Source of the DNA: Desulfobacteraceae bacterium CG2_30_51_40
GTDB lineage: Bacteria; Desulfobacterota; DSM-4660; Desulfatiglandales; Desulfatiglandaceae
Reading direction: 5' to 3'
DNA length: 37,612 bases
Assembly: GCA_001874005.1 (NCBI GenBank)
Contig: MNYJ01000002.1
Coordinates: 1 to 37,612, forward strand
In this document: piece after piece, positions 17,700 through 25,682 of the stretch
Numbering within the stretch: the stretch's first letter is position 1
How the letters are laid out: every line of letters begins with the position of its first letter
Notes under the pieces: generated by a model
Told to the model about the DNA's origin: nothing
The model's input: the letters and a program-made list of their open reading frames with translations, nothing else
The model's database searches: none
Made by a program: the position numbers and the translations under genes

Positions 17700-19553
17700 C
17701 TATCTCACTACAACTGCATCGAACTTGCAGCTTTCATAACATATTCCGCATTTGATGCATTTTGCCTGGTCCAATACATGGGTTTTTTTCTTCTCCCCGG
17801 TTATCGCCTCCTGTGGGCACTTTTTGGCGCAAAGCTGACAACCCGTGCACTTGTCTTTGTCTATCTCGTAATGGAAAAGGGCCTTGCACACGCCTGCCGG
17901 GCACTTTTTATCCCTTATGTGGGCCTCATATTCATCGCGGAAGTATATGATCGTGGTTAGAACCGGGTTGGGAGCCGAGGTCCCGAGACCGCAGAGGGAG
18001 AATTTCTGGATCATGGCCCCGAGTTCTTCAAGCAGTTCAATGTCGCCCTCCTTGCCTTTGCCCTGGCATATATCGGTCAGGATATCAAGCATCTGCTTGA
18101 TGCCCTCTCTGCAGGGGTTGCACTGACCGCATGACTCATCCTTTAGAAAATCCAGGAAATACCGGGCCACGTCCACCATGCAGGTGTCCTGATCCATGAC
18201 GATCATACCGCCTGAACCCATGATGGAGCCCACCTTCGTCAGCTCGTCGAAGTCAACTCCCAGATCAAGATACCTTTCCGGAATACATCCTCCAGAGGGT
18301 CCCCCGGTCTGCACTGCTTTGAATTTCTTCTTCTTGGGAATACCGCCGCCGATGTCATAAATGATGGTTCTGAGAGAAGTCCCCATGGGAACCTCTACCA
18401 GGCCCGTGTTAACAACCTTCCCCACCAGGGAGAATATCTTGGTCCCCTTGCTTCTTTCCGTCCCGATTGAAGCATACCATTCTGCTCCTCTATTTATGAT
18501 AACGGGCACATTAGCCCATGTTTCCACATTATTGAGGTTGGAAGGGCCATCCCTGAAACCCTTTTCAACGGTATGCACATATTTGGCTCTGGGGCGACCG
18601 GGTTTGCCCTCCAGAGAGGCCATAAGGGCGGTTGACTCTCCGCAGACGAATGCACCTCCACCCCGGCTTATGTGAATCCTAAAATCAAGGCCTGAACCCA
18701 AAATATTTTGGCCTAACAGGCCCAACTCTTCAGCCTTTTGAATCGCAGTGAAAAGATTTTTCACAGCCAATGGATATTCATGCCTCACATAAACATAGCC
18801 CTCTTTTGAGCCGATAGCTAAGGCTCCTATGATCATCCCCTCTATCACGCTGTGGGGATTTCCCTCCAGAAGGCTCCTGTCCATATACGCGCCGGGGTCC
18901 CCTTCATCAGCGTTACAGATAACGTATCTCTCTCCTTCATGTCTGCGGCATGTCTCCCACTTGATGCCGGTAGGGAACCCGCCTCCCCCTCTTCCTCTCA
19001 GCCCTGATTTCTTGATCTCACTGATGACATCTTTGGGTTTCATCTCGAAGAGGGCCTTCTCCAATGCGGAATAACCGCCAACAGTAATATAGTCTTCTAT
19101 ACTCGTAGGATCTATTAGGCCGTTGTTCCCGAAAATAATTCGTTGCTGGAGTCTGTAGAAGGGAATGTCCTTTTCGAAATAGATCTTCTTCTTGGTGGAA
19201 GGGTCTTTGAAGGCAAGGGAATCAACAACTTCATTACCCTTTATAGTCTTCTCCACGATCTCTTGGACATGTTCCTCTTTCACCTGAGGGTAAAAGGCTC
19301 CTTGAGGATAAATGACCATTATGGGGCCTTTTTCACAGAATCCATGGCAACCGGTACGTTTGATCTCAACCTTCTCCTGAAGGCCCTGCTTCTTTAGTTC
19401 CGCAACTAATGCTTGGTGGACTTTTGCCGTTCCGTAAGCACCGCAACCCGACCCGCCACAAAGTGAGATCAGTTTATCTTTCTTGTGCCTATCGACTACC
19501 TGAAGTGATTTTCTCAACTTCTGCAGGGCATCTTTGTTCGCTAACCTGGCCAT
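17700..19553 (-). CDS. nuoF: NuoF/HydB-type NADH-binding flavoprotein
   Basis: A 617-residue NuoF-like subunit. Residues about 20-110 are a thioredoxin-like [2Fe-2S] domain ([21 protein letters not shown]). The NADH/FMN core follows, with [17 protein letters not shown] and [26 protein letters not shown] binds the N3-type 4Fe-4S cluster. The C-terminus adds two 4Fe-4S motifs ([24 protein letters not shown]). This layout is that of electron-bifurcating HydB and related soluble complexes rather than respiratory complex I. The ATG at 19553 is chosen because homology begins there; upstream in-frame codons overlap nuoE. It should oxidise or form NADH in the cytoplasm. Confidence 0.93.
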   Translation of the reverse strand: MARLANKDALQKLRKSLQVVDRHKKDKLISLCGGSGCGAYGTAKVHQALVAELKKQGLQEKVEIKRTGCHGFCEKGPIMVIYPQGAFYPQVKEEHVQEIVEKTIKGNEVVDSLAFKDPSTKKKIYFEKDIPFYRLQQRIIFGNNGLIDPTSIEDYITVGGYSALEKALFEMKPKDVISEIKKSGLRGRGGGGFPTGIKWETCRRHEGERYVICNADEGDPGAYMDRSLLEGNPHSVIEGMIIGALAIGSKEGYVYVRHEYPLAVKNLFTAIQKAEELGLLGQNILGSGLDFRIHISRGGGAFVCGESTALMASLEGKPGRPRAKYVHTVEKGFRDGPSNLNNVETWANVPVIINRGAEWYASIGTERSKGTKIFSLVGKVVNTGLVEVPMGTSLRTIIYDIGGGIPKKKKFKAVQTGGPSGGCIPERYLDLGVDFDELTKVGSIMGSGGMIVMDQDTCMVDVARYFLDFLKDESCGQCNPCREGIKQMLDILTDICQGKGKEGDIELLEELGAMIQKFSLCGLGTSAPNPVLTTIIYFRDEYEAHIRDKKCPAGVCKALFHYEIDKDKCTGCQLCAKKCPQEAITGEKKKTHVLDQAKCIKCGICYESCKFDAVVVR

Positions 19554-19584
19554 CGTATTGATTTCCCCCCATCGCCCCGCTTCA

Positions 19585-20067
19585 CTAAGAGGCACTTTTC
19601 TTATACCCCTCGATAACATCAAGAACCTTGGAGCGGTCAAGTCCGCCGTGCGTGTCATGGTTCACGGTAATCACGGGACCTGAAGCGCAGCAACCAACGC
19701 AGCGCACAGCCGCCAGTGAGAAGATGCCGTCATCGGTCGTTTGGCCTTCTTCAATCATGAGATTCTGCTTCAGGGCGTCCATGATCTTTTCGGCCCCCCT
19801 GACGTGACATGCAGTCCCTGTACAGACATTAACGATATATTTTCCCCTTGGTTTAAGGCTGATGGTCTTATAGAAGGTGGCAACGCTATAAACCTGGCTT
19901 TCTCTGATACCAAGTTTTTTAGCCAAGAATGGGACCACTTCAGGCGGGACAAAGTTGTAAATATCGCTGATGTCCTGCATTATCATGAGCAGAGCCTCTC
20001 GGTTCTCGCTGTACTGTTTGATTACATTCTCTATGATGTTCCAGTCAATCTCTATTGCCTTGCCCAT
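19585..20067 (-). CDS. nuoE: NuoE/HydC-type [2Fe-2S] subunit
   Basis: A 160-residue thioredoxin-fold ferredoxin of the NuoE/HydC family. The four cluster Cys are visible in [14 protein letters not shown] and [11 protein letters not shown]. The N-terminal helical part ([26 protein letters not shown]) is typical. It docks on NuoF and forms the NADH-dehydrogenase module. It starts with ATG at 20067, preceded by a purine-rich GAGAG. It stands 31 bp upstream of nuoF and 145 bp downstream of the short Sec-HdrA gene, all on the minus strand. Confidence 0.93.
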   Translation of the reverse strand: MGKAIEIDWNIIENVIKQYSENREALLMIMQDISDIYNFVPPEVVPFLAKKLGIRESQVYSVATFYKTISLKPRGKYIVNVCTGTACHVRGAEKIMDALKQNLMIEEGQTTDDGIFSLAAVRCVGCCASGPVITVNHDTHGGLDRSKVLDVIEGYKKSAS

Positions 20068-20212
20068 CTCTCGTAAATCCTCTTAAAAGAGTCAGCTTCA
20101 GAATCCGTTTATTGGTCTTTTCATTGTAGGAGAACCATGTTTGCGCCCTTGCCGTGTGCTCGCCAACAAGGATATTTTGTCGCGCAAACTATAGAAAGCC
20201 CAAAACCAATAC

Positions 20213-20596
20213 CTATGCTGCGGCATTACTGACGACCGGGCAATTCTCAACGCAGACACCGCAGCCTGTGCAGAGATCCATATTGACACTGCGCGCCCTT
20301 TTTCTGACTTTGACTTTGAAATTTCCAGGCGAGCCCTCAGCGGACTCAAGATCGGAATAGGTGATAAGTTCTATGTTAAGATGCCGGCCGACCTCGACCA
20401 GTTTTGGCGAGATAATTCACATCGCGCAGTCGTTGGTCGGAAAGGTCTTGTCCAACTGCGCCATTACACCTCCAATGGAAGGGCTTTTCTCGAGTAGATA
20501 CACGTAATATCCGGAATCAGCCAAGTCCAGCGCGGCCTGCATACCGGCAATCCCGCCGCCTACCACAAGAACGGATCCCTGAGCCTTCTCAGCCAT
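20213..20596 (-). CDS. hdrA: Short HdrA N-terminal piece, predicted selenoprotein (Sec60)
   Basis: With an in-frame TGA (20419-20417) read as Sec, this gives a 127-residue protein. It has the HdrA FAD-binding start ([18 protein letters not shown]), the [19 protein letters not shown] loop, [18 protein letters not shown], and one 4Fe-4S motif [13 protein letters not shown]; it then ends at TAG with SNAAA. Full HdrA proteins continue for several hundred residues; no HdrA homology follows here in any frame. AAGGAG lies seven bases before the ATG, so translation is likely. The Cys at this position is Sec in HdrA of some methanogens and deltaproteobacteria. The missing part matches what the first HdrA module of the downstream 1081-residue protein has. 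The alternative is a decaying gene fragment. Confidence 0.82.
20384..20401 (-). promoter_or_regulatory. Putative bacterial SECIS hairpin of short hdrA
   Basis: On the minus strand, CTGGTCG-AGGT-CGGCCGG forms a 7-bp stem (with G-U pairs) and a 4-nt loop. The loop begins 22 nt after the TGA and has G at positions 2 and 3. Spacing and loop composition match the mvhD hairpin. Confidence 0.65.
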
Positions 20597-20646
20597 TGTC
20601 CATCTCCTTTTCCGATGCTCAATGCATAGCGACCATTTTGGGTAAC

Positions 20647-20676
20647 TTCTTACAGGTTTCGAAACATGGAAGTCAA
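20647..20676 (-). promoter_or_regulatory. Weak sigma70-like promoter upstream of Sec-hdrA
   Basis: On the minus strand, TTGACT (20676-20671) and TAAGAA (20652-20647) are 18 bp apart and about 50 bp upstream of the ATG at 20596. The -10 matches poorly. No sigma54 (GG-N10-GC) site was recognised in the 283-bp gap despite the sigma54 activator gene nearby. Confidence 0.3.
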
Positions 20677-20833
20677 GTGATTTGTGGTTTTATAAAGGCG
20701 TTGCGGATAGGGAAATACTGCTGAGTGAAAAGATAAATAATCTCCATCAACACTCGCGCGACACGATAGAATCCTCAATCTGAAAAAGAATTAGAGGGGA
20801 TGAATCATCGTGTTACAAGATTATACGACAGAC

Positions 20834-20865
20834 CAATTGCCCCCTGTTCTAGGAGGGGGCAATTG
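20834..20865. terminator. Strong 11-bp hairpin after double-receiver regulator
   Basis: CAATTGCCCCC and GGGGGCAATTG form a perfect 11-bp stem around a 10-nt loop. It lies 15 bp beyond the stop of the minus-strand regulator gene. There is no proper T-tract on either strand, so this is either a non-classical terminator or a barrier separating the regulator genes from the electron-transfer operon. Confidence 0.5.
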
Positions 20866-20879
20866 ATTCGGGCGAGGAA

Positions 20880-22127
20880 TTATGCAGCAAGTCTGATGGC
20901 GTTTTCCGCGGCGTGTCGGATTTCATCTGGGGTAAAAGGCTTTGCTAGGAAATCAACCGCTCCCATTCTGGCGGATTCAACCGCAGACTCTATGCTTGCG
21001 TAGCCCGTTATGATAACCAACATGGCATTCGGTCTGATGTCCCTTATCGCTTTGAGAAGTTCCAGGCCCTTCACTCCGGGCATCTTGAGATCAAGGAGTA
21101 CAAGCCTGTAGTCGCTCTGGGTTATTTTCTCAATGGCCTCACCCTTGCCGAAGGCCTGATCAACCATGTAGCCCTTTTTCGCGAGGATCTTCCTGATATT
21201 GTTGTTTACTGCTGCCTCATCGTCAATAACAAGGACGCTCCTCGGGGCATGATCACCGGCTCTCTTGAGAAGTAACACTTCTGTCTCTTTCTCTTTCAGT
21301 ACCGGCATGGATGCTGTCTTCTTGAGTTCCTCATAGGGGATGAATGCAACGCCGTCATGATGCAGGTTCATTATGTACTCAGGCCCTGTTACCGCCGCAA
21401 CCTCCTCATAGTTGAACGGGAGATCTATCCCTATGAGCATCCTTGTATCCAAACGCTTTTCAGCGCCAGTGCCCTTCTTTGCCTTTGCCTTTTTCTGCGG
21501 ACATTCTTTGCTTTTCGCACCGGCCTTGCATGTGGCGCCGAGCTTCTTGAATATATCGCACACCATCTGCCCCACCATGCACAGATTTTCCCCGGCAGCC
21601 GCTGCAGGCATCTGCACTACCGGCATGTCTGAGGGACCAAGCATGTCCACATATTCCGGCCCTGTTACCTTGGCAACCTCTTCCCGGTCGAATGGCATGT
21701 CCGCATCTATCAGTTCTATGGTCTCCCGCTCCCTTTCAGATACTGTGGCCTCGGTCAGCTCTCCGGACAGAGCCTTGTCAACGCTTGATCTCAGTTCGTC
21801 AGGGGTAAAAGGTTTGGCAACGTAATCCAGTGCGCCCAACCGAATAGCCTTCATGGCCGTATCCGTAGAGGCATAAGCAGTCATCATTATAACCTTGGTT
21901 ATAGGCCACTGCTTTTTTACAAGCCTCAGCAATTCGAGCCCGTTCTTGCCAGGCATAACAATGTCTGAAATGAGCAGAGAAAAACTTTCGTGGGCCATCT
22001 TGTCCAGCGCATCGTCTGCGCTTACAGCCTTCTGCACCTCAAAATTGTTCTTTGCGAGTATCTTCTCGACGTTCTCACAAATGCTCCTCTCATCGTCTAT
22101 TACCAGGATCCTGCCTTTTGTCTCCAT
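20880..22127 (-). CDS. Response regulator with two receiver domains and a duplicated middle motif
   Basis: A 415-residue protein with receiver domains at both ends: REC1 about 5-118 (phospho-Asp 55, Lys in YVAKPF) and REC2 about 296-412 (Asp 346, Lys in FLAKPF). The middle (about 125-285) is not a known output domain to me. It contains a repeated stretch: residues 138-160 (LIDADMPFDREEVAKVTGPEY) and 231-251 (LIGIDLPFNYEEVAAVTGPEY). Between them lie a Cys-containing segment and a Lys-rich linker (KKAKAKKG). No DNA-binding domain is visible, so it may act in a phosphorelay or bind a protein partner. The ATG at 22127 follows AGGAGG by six bases. It lies next to the electron-transfer operon on the same strand. 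Confidence 0.85.
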   Translation of the reverse strand: METKGRILVIDDERSICENVEKILAKNNFEVQKAVSADDALDKMAHESFSLLISDIVMPGKNGLELLRLVKKQWPITKVIMMTAYASTDTAMKAIRLGALDYVAKPFTPDELRSSVDKALSGELTEATVSERERETIELIDADMPFDREEVAKVTGPEYVDMLGPSDMPVVQMPAAAAGENLCMVGQMVCDIFKKLGATCKAGAKSKECPQKKAKAKKGTGAEKRLDTRMLIGIDLPFNYEEVAAVTGPEYIMNLHHDGVAFIPYEELKKTASMPVLKEKETEVLLLKRAGDHAPRSVLVIDDEAAVNNNIRKILAKKGYMVDQAFGKGEAIEKITQSDYRLVLLDLKMPGVKGLELLKAIRDIRPNAMLVIITGYASIESAVESARMGAVDFLAKPFTPDEIRHAAENAIRLAA

Positions 22128-22490
22128 TGCTTCCTCCTTTTGATCCGGACAACCAGCCCCGAACTCCTGCTTTTTTGTCATCTTTATAAGCATGAAGGAT
22201 GCCAATAGGTGTTCTTTGGTCAACCCATTGTAGTTTATATATAATTTGTATGGTACTGGAATGATAAGAGCAAGTGCCGTATAATAAAATACTGCATCAA
22301 AAGGCGGGAACACCCTTTTCGACATCCACCGTCAGCAGGGAGAACCCCCAGCTTTTTTTTCTTAAACATATAAGATACAAAGGCTTAACTCAGGATCGGT
22401 CACGAAGAAGGCAAGATTATAGTCAGGATAGTTCTTAGGAAAGAAGTTCAAAAAAGTATGTATAAAAAGAATATACTCTGTATATTGTTT
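22128..22490. other. 363-bp intergenic region between two regulators
   Basis: This lies between the sigma54 activator stop and the double-receiver regulator start. A weak AT-rich hairpin at 22470-22486 terminates the upstream gene. A run of eight T residues on the plus strand at about 22352 has no gene before it. An open frame extends upstream from the regulator's ATG (to 22325), but it has no homology and the strong ribosome site is at the ATG, so I do not take it as coding. No confident promoter was seen. Confidence 0.5.
22470..22486. terminator. AT-rich hairpin terminator after sigma54 activator
   Basis: AATATAC-TCT-GTATATT is a perfect 7-bp stem with a 3-nt loop. It is followed by T-rich sequence on both strands (CTTTTTAT on minus, GTTTTTA on plus). 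It begins four bases after the activator's TAA stop. The stem is AT-rich, so termination may be partial. Confidence 0.5.
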
Positions 22491-23915
22491 TTAGAGGATG
22501 TTCCGTTCCGCTCCCGGCAGGGGACGTTTTATGCCATATTTCTTAATAAGGTTCTGAAAATTTGTCCTCTGGAGGCCTACATCTTCAGCGGCCCTGGTTA
22601 TATTCCAGTTGTTACGGATAAGGGCGCTCACAACGAAATCCCTCTCAATTCTCAAGACAGACTTTTCTCTTATCTCCTTTTTGGCTCTCTTGAGTTCCTC
22701 GTTAGTGGCCGGTACGCTTTCACTAATAACTCCAGTCTCGTAGGGGAGGTCAAGTTCCCTTTCTGATATCTTCTCTTTTTCGCAAAGGATAACCGCCCTC
22801 TCGACCACGTTTCTCAATTGCCGCACGTTACCGGGCCATTCATATCCACTAAGCCTGACGATAGCGGCTTCGGTGAAGCCGCAGATCTCTTTTCCCATCT
22901 CCTTGTTGAAGATGGCCAGGAAGTGAAGTGCTATAGGCACGATATCCTCTCTCCTCTCTCTCAACGGAGGCACCACGATCGGATAGACAAAGATTCTATA
23001 AAAGAAATCCTTCCTGAAAGAGCCCGCTGCAACCATCTGCTTCAGATCCCGGTTTGTAGCAAGTATGAGCCTGATATCCACCTTATGGATCTTTGTCCCC
23101 CCCAAGGGCAGAAATTCCCTCGATTCCAGAAAACGCAGCAGCTTTCCCTGCACCTCCATACTTATATTGCTTATTTCGTCAAGGAAGACGGTACCCCTCT
23201 CGGCAAGCCTGAAGATACCTTCCTTATCCTTGTGGGCTCCAGTAAAGGCACCCTTATCATGACCGAAAAGCTCGGATTCCAAAAGGCTGCCCGTAAGGGT
23301 CCCACAATCAACGGCAAAGAAGACCCCATCACTTCTCTTACTGTTGGCATGTACAGCCCGCGCAATCAGCTCCTTTCCCGTTCCGCTCTCTCCGTATATC
23401 AAAACCGTCGAGTCGGTGGGTGCCACCTTTTCAATCATCCTTATGACAGTCCTAAGCTTCCTGCTGTTCCCAAGAAGTTGGTGTTTTGAAGGTCCTTTGG
23501 ATGGCACGGCCTCTTTGACCATTCTCTTCCGAAGAATCATCTCTCTTTCCTTGAGAGCGTTCCTCACAACGCCCCTTAATTCCTCCGGGGTAAAGGGCTT
23601 TGGGAGATAGTCGGTTGCGCCCGTCTTCATCACCTCAACTGCGGAGGATACAGTGGCATAGCCGGTTATCACTATCACCATAGTTTCAGGGAAGGTGTCT
23701 TTTACCCTCCTGAGCACCTCCATGCCCCCCATGCTGCTCATCTTGAGATCCGTAATAATCACATCAAAAGAGCCTTGTCCGAGCATCTTGATTGCCTCGT
23801 AACCGCTGACGGCGTATTCAGCTTGCCAGCCCTCTCTTTCAAGAATCTTCGCACAGCTCTCGCATATCTTTATCTCGTCATCAACAACGAGGATGCGCAC
23901 CGCTTTTTCACTCAT
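22491..23915 (-). CDS. NtrC-family sigma54-dependent response regulator
   Basis: A 474-residue activator with three domains. The receiver domain (1-120) has its phospho-Asp in DVIITDLKM. The AAA+ domain (about 140-375) has Walker A GESGTGKELIARAV, the sigma54-contacting GAFTGA loop, and Walker B GTVFLDEI. A Fis-type HTH (NWNITRAAEDVGLQRTNFQNLIKKYGI) is at the C-terminus. It should activate sigma54 promoters after phosphorylation, most likely by the kinase encoded just upstream. The two genes overlap by 8 bp. The ATG at 23915 is preferred over 23924 from spacing to AAGGA. Its targets are unknown; the electron-transfer operon and the Rieske genes are near candidates. Confidence 0.95.
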   Translation of the reverse strand: MSEKAVRILVVDDEIKICESCAKILEREGWQAEYAVSGYEAIKMLGQGSFDVIITDLKMSSMGGMEVLRRVKDTFPETMVIVITGYATVSSAVEVMKTGATDYLPKPFTPEELRGVVRNALKEREMILRKRMVKEAVPSKGPSKHQLLGNSRKLRTVIRMIEKVAPTDSTVLIYGESGTGKELIARAVHANSKRSDGVFFAVDCGTLTGSLLESELFGHDKGAFTGAHKDKEGIFRLAERGTVFLDEISNISMEVQGKLLRFLESREFLPLGGTKIHKVDIRLILATNRDLKQMVAAGSFRKDFFYRIFVYPIVVPPLRERREDIVPIALHFLAIFNKEMGKEICGFTEAAIVRLSGYEWPGNVRQLRNVVERAVILCEKEKISERELDLPYETGVISESVPATNEELKRAKKEIREKSVLRIERDFVVSALIRNNWNITRAAEDVGLQRTNFQNLIKKYGIKRPLPGAERNIL

Positions 23916-25344
23916 CCTGTCCATCCTTCTTTACCGGCAGTCTTATTGTGAAGGCAGTCCCTTCTCCTTCTTTGCTCTCAACTTCTATGGCCCCACCGTG
24001 CTGCTGGACAAAGCCGTGGGTGATGGCCAGTCCGAGGCCGGTTCCCGTATCCTTTGTCGTAAAAAAGGGTTCAAAGAGCTTCTTCATGTCCTCCTCGGAA
24101 ATGCCCTCTCCTGTGTCGCGTACGACAATAGCGACAGTTCCGGAGTCCGCTAGGAATGATGTCTCAAAGCTCACCCTGCCGCCTGAATCAGTTGCCTCTA
24201 TGGCGTTTAGTCCCAGATTGATTATACATTGCTGAATCTGATTCTTATCCAGATATACGTCAGGCATGGAATCGCTGTAGAATTGTCCGACTTCGACGTC
24301 CTTGAATGCAGCCTGCTTCCTTATCAAGGCTACGCTTTCCCTTACAAGCATGTTGACATCGCTCTGTTTCTTGGAAGGCTTGCTCTGTTTAGCGAAATCA
24401 AGCAGATTGGTTACGATCCTACGGCATCTCAAGGTCTCGTCGGCTATTGTCTTTAGGTCCTTAAACAGAGGCTCATCAGGCGCAAAGTCCTCCTGAAGCA
24501 GCATAGCAGTGGTAAGGATGGTAGTCAGGGGGTTGTTTATCTCGTGGGCCACACCCGCGGCGAGCCGGCCGACTGAGGCGAGCTTCTCCTGCTGCATCAT
24601 AGCCTTTTGAATTTCGATATCTCTTGTTATGTCTTTGGATATCTCCACCAGCGCATCTATCTTCGAGCCCTCAAAAATAGGATAGCAGGATATTGCGTAG
24701 TAATGTTCATTTCTATCCTTGTCGTAGTGCATTTGGGTTGTCTGGGATGGTTTGCCTGAATTAATTGCATCTCTGAGAGGGCATGGGTGATGCTCTCCCT
24801 CGCATGGAGTGTTCCTGTGATGGGATATCTCAAAACAGGTCTTACCGATCACCTCTTCCCTTTTAAGCCCAAGTTTTTTTAACAGCGTGTCATTTACGTC
24901 AATTATTCTGTATGCTGGACTTATGATCATTACGTCTTCCTGAAGGAGTTGGTTTATGAAGACACTGTAAAGGGTCTTTGCCTTGCTCAGCTCCTCCTCT
25001 GCCAGTCTATGCAACCGCGAGGCCCTGCTCACCTCCCAGAAAAGCTCTGCTGTCTTGCTGTCGAAGGCCCGCACGGACCTTTTCTTCTTGCTGAGTATGT
25101 CAAAAAAAACGTCTTCCCTCCCAGTAAGTTCAATAATCAGGTCAATGTCATCCCTGTTGAAAAGGTCGTTATAATCAGTGGTAACAAAAATCCCTTGGTC
25201 CCTTGCCTTAACAACACAAGGGGCATTCACTCTATCATTAGCCAGCGCAACCACCCTGGGTCTCATGGTCGGGAATTCGCTCTGCTGAATGAACTCAATC
25301 AGAAACTCGCAGCGTGGTCCGTCCCCTACTATGCCTATATTCAT
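23908..25344 (-). CDS. PAS histidine kinase with Rossmann-like N-terminal domain
   Basis: A 478-residue soluble sensor kinase. Residues 1-120 look like a nucleotide-binding Rossmann fold: MNIGIVGDGPRCEFLIEFI, then PRVVALAND, then DIDLIIELTGREDVFFDIL, as in NAD(P)-binding oxidoreductases. A PAS domain follows (about 130-250) with a Cys/His-rich loop CFEISHHRNTPCEGEHHPCP. HisKA has GVAHEINNPLTTI with the phospho-His (about 262), and HATPase_c ends near 474 with DTGEGIS and GTGLGLAITHG. No membrane helix is seen. It could sense NAD(H) or intracellular redox. The ATG at 25344 is favoured, six bases after GGAG; an ATG at 25356 is also possible. It overlaps the sigma54 regulator gene and is its likely partner. 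Confidence 0.88.
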   Translation of the reverse strand: MNIGIVGDGPRCEFLIEFIQQSEFPTMRPRVVALANDRVNAPCVVKARDQGIFVTTDYNDLFNRDDIDLIIELTGREDVFFDILSKKKRSVRAFDSKTAELFWEVSRASRLHRLAEEELSKAKTLYSVFINQLLQEDVMIISPAYRIIDVNDTLLKKLGLKREEVIGKTCFEISHHRNTPCEGEHHPCPLRDAINSGKPSQTTQMHYDKDRNEHYYAISCYPIFEGSKIDALVEISKDITRDIEIQKAMMQQEKLASVGRLAAGVAHEINNPLTTILTTAMLLQEDFAPDEPLFKDLKTIADETLRCRRIVTNLLDFAKQSKPSKKQSDVNMLVRESVALIRKQAAFKDVEVGQFYSDSMPDVYLDKNQIQQCIINLGLNAIEATDSGGRVSFETSFLADSGTVAIVVRDTGEGISEEDMKKLFEPFFTTKDTGTGLGLAITHGFVQQHGGAIEVESKEGEGTAFTIRLPVKKDGQDE

Positions 25345-25360
25345 ATCACTCTCCATGCTT

Positions 25361-25510
25361 ATCGAGTGTCCATCCGGAAATGGATATTTTCACCGATTTC
25401 GGCGTTGGGCTCAAGTTTTAATCCTCGAAATACGTCAATGTATTCCTTTGGTTAAAATTATCGCTCGCCTTGAACTCGATAAAACTATCTCATTTCCGGA
25501 TGGACCCTAT
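25361..25510. repeat. MITE-like palindromic element
   Basis: GTCCATCCGGAAATG (25368-25382) and its exact reverse complement (25491-25505) flank about 108 bp. The interior is also imperfectly self-complementary (TTTTAA/GGTTAAAA and AAATAC/GTATT), so the whole 150 bp can fold into one long hairpin. No coding capacity is seen. It lies just upstream of the histidine kinase start, in the gap between the divergent kinase and Rieske genes. Such non-coding, inverted-repeat-ended units are typical of MITEs or large REP-like elements. Copies elsewhere in the genome cannot be checked here. Confidence 0.65.
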
Positions 25511-25626
25511 CGAATAAAAACCCCGTAGAAAATCTTTCGTGTAGAGACACCTATCTCCTCCATTCCTGGATACTAGGGCAAATGACGTCCCGAATCAACC
25601 TCTCAAGATCATGGTCTTTCCCTTTC

Positions 25627-25654
25627 TTGACGCTGCCCTTATGTGCTATATTAA
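25627..25654 (+). promoter_or_regulatory. Sigma70-like promoter for Rieske/cytochrome b genes
   Basis: TTGACG (25627-25632) and TATTAA (25649-25654) are 16 bp apart and end 28 bp before the Rieske ATG. The -35 matches consensus at five of six positions. A short AACGA-A-TCGTT palindrome follows at about 25664-25674, between promoter and start. Confidence 0.5.
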
Positions 25655-25682
25655 CATTTGAAAAAACGAATCGTTCGATCCA

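Noticed and set aside
19554-19658. Longer NuoF start
   Set aside because: It would overlap the 3' end of nuoE, and the added residues have no family resemblance.
20068-20212. Continuation of HdrA after the short gene through a frameshift
   Set aside because: No frame in these 145 bp shows HdrA-like sequence, so a simple indel does not explain the short length.
22128-22325. N-terminal extension of the double-receiver regulator
   Set aside because: The strong AGGAGG site and REC homology both place the start at 22127.
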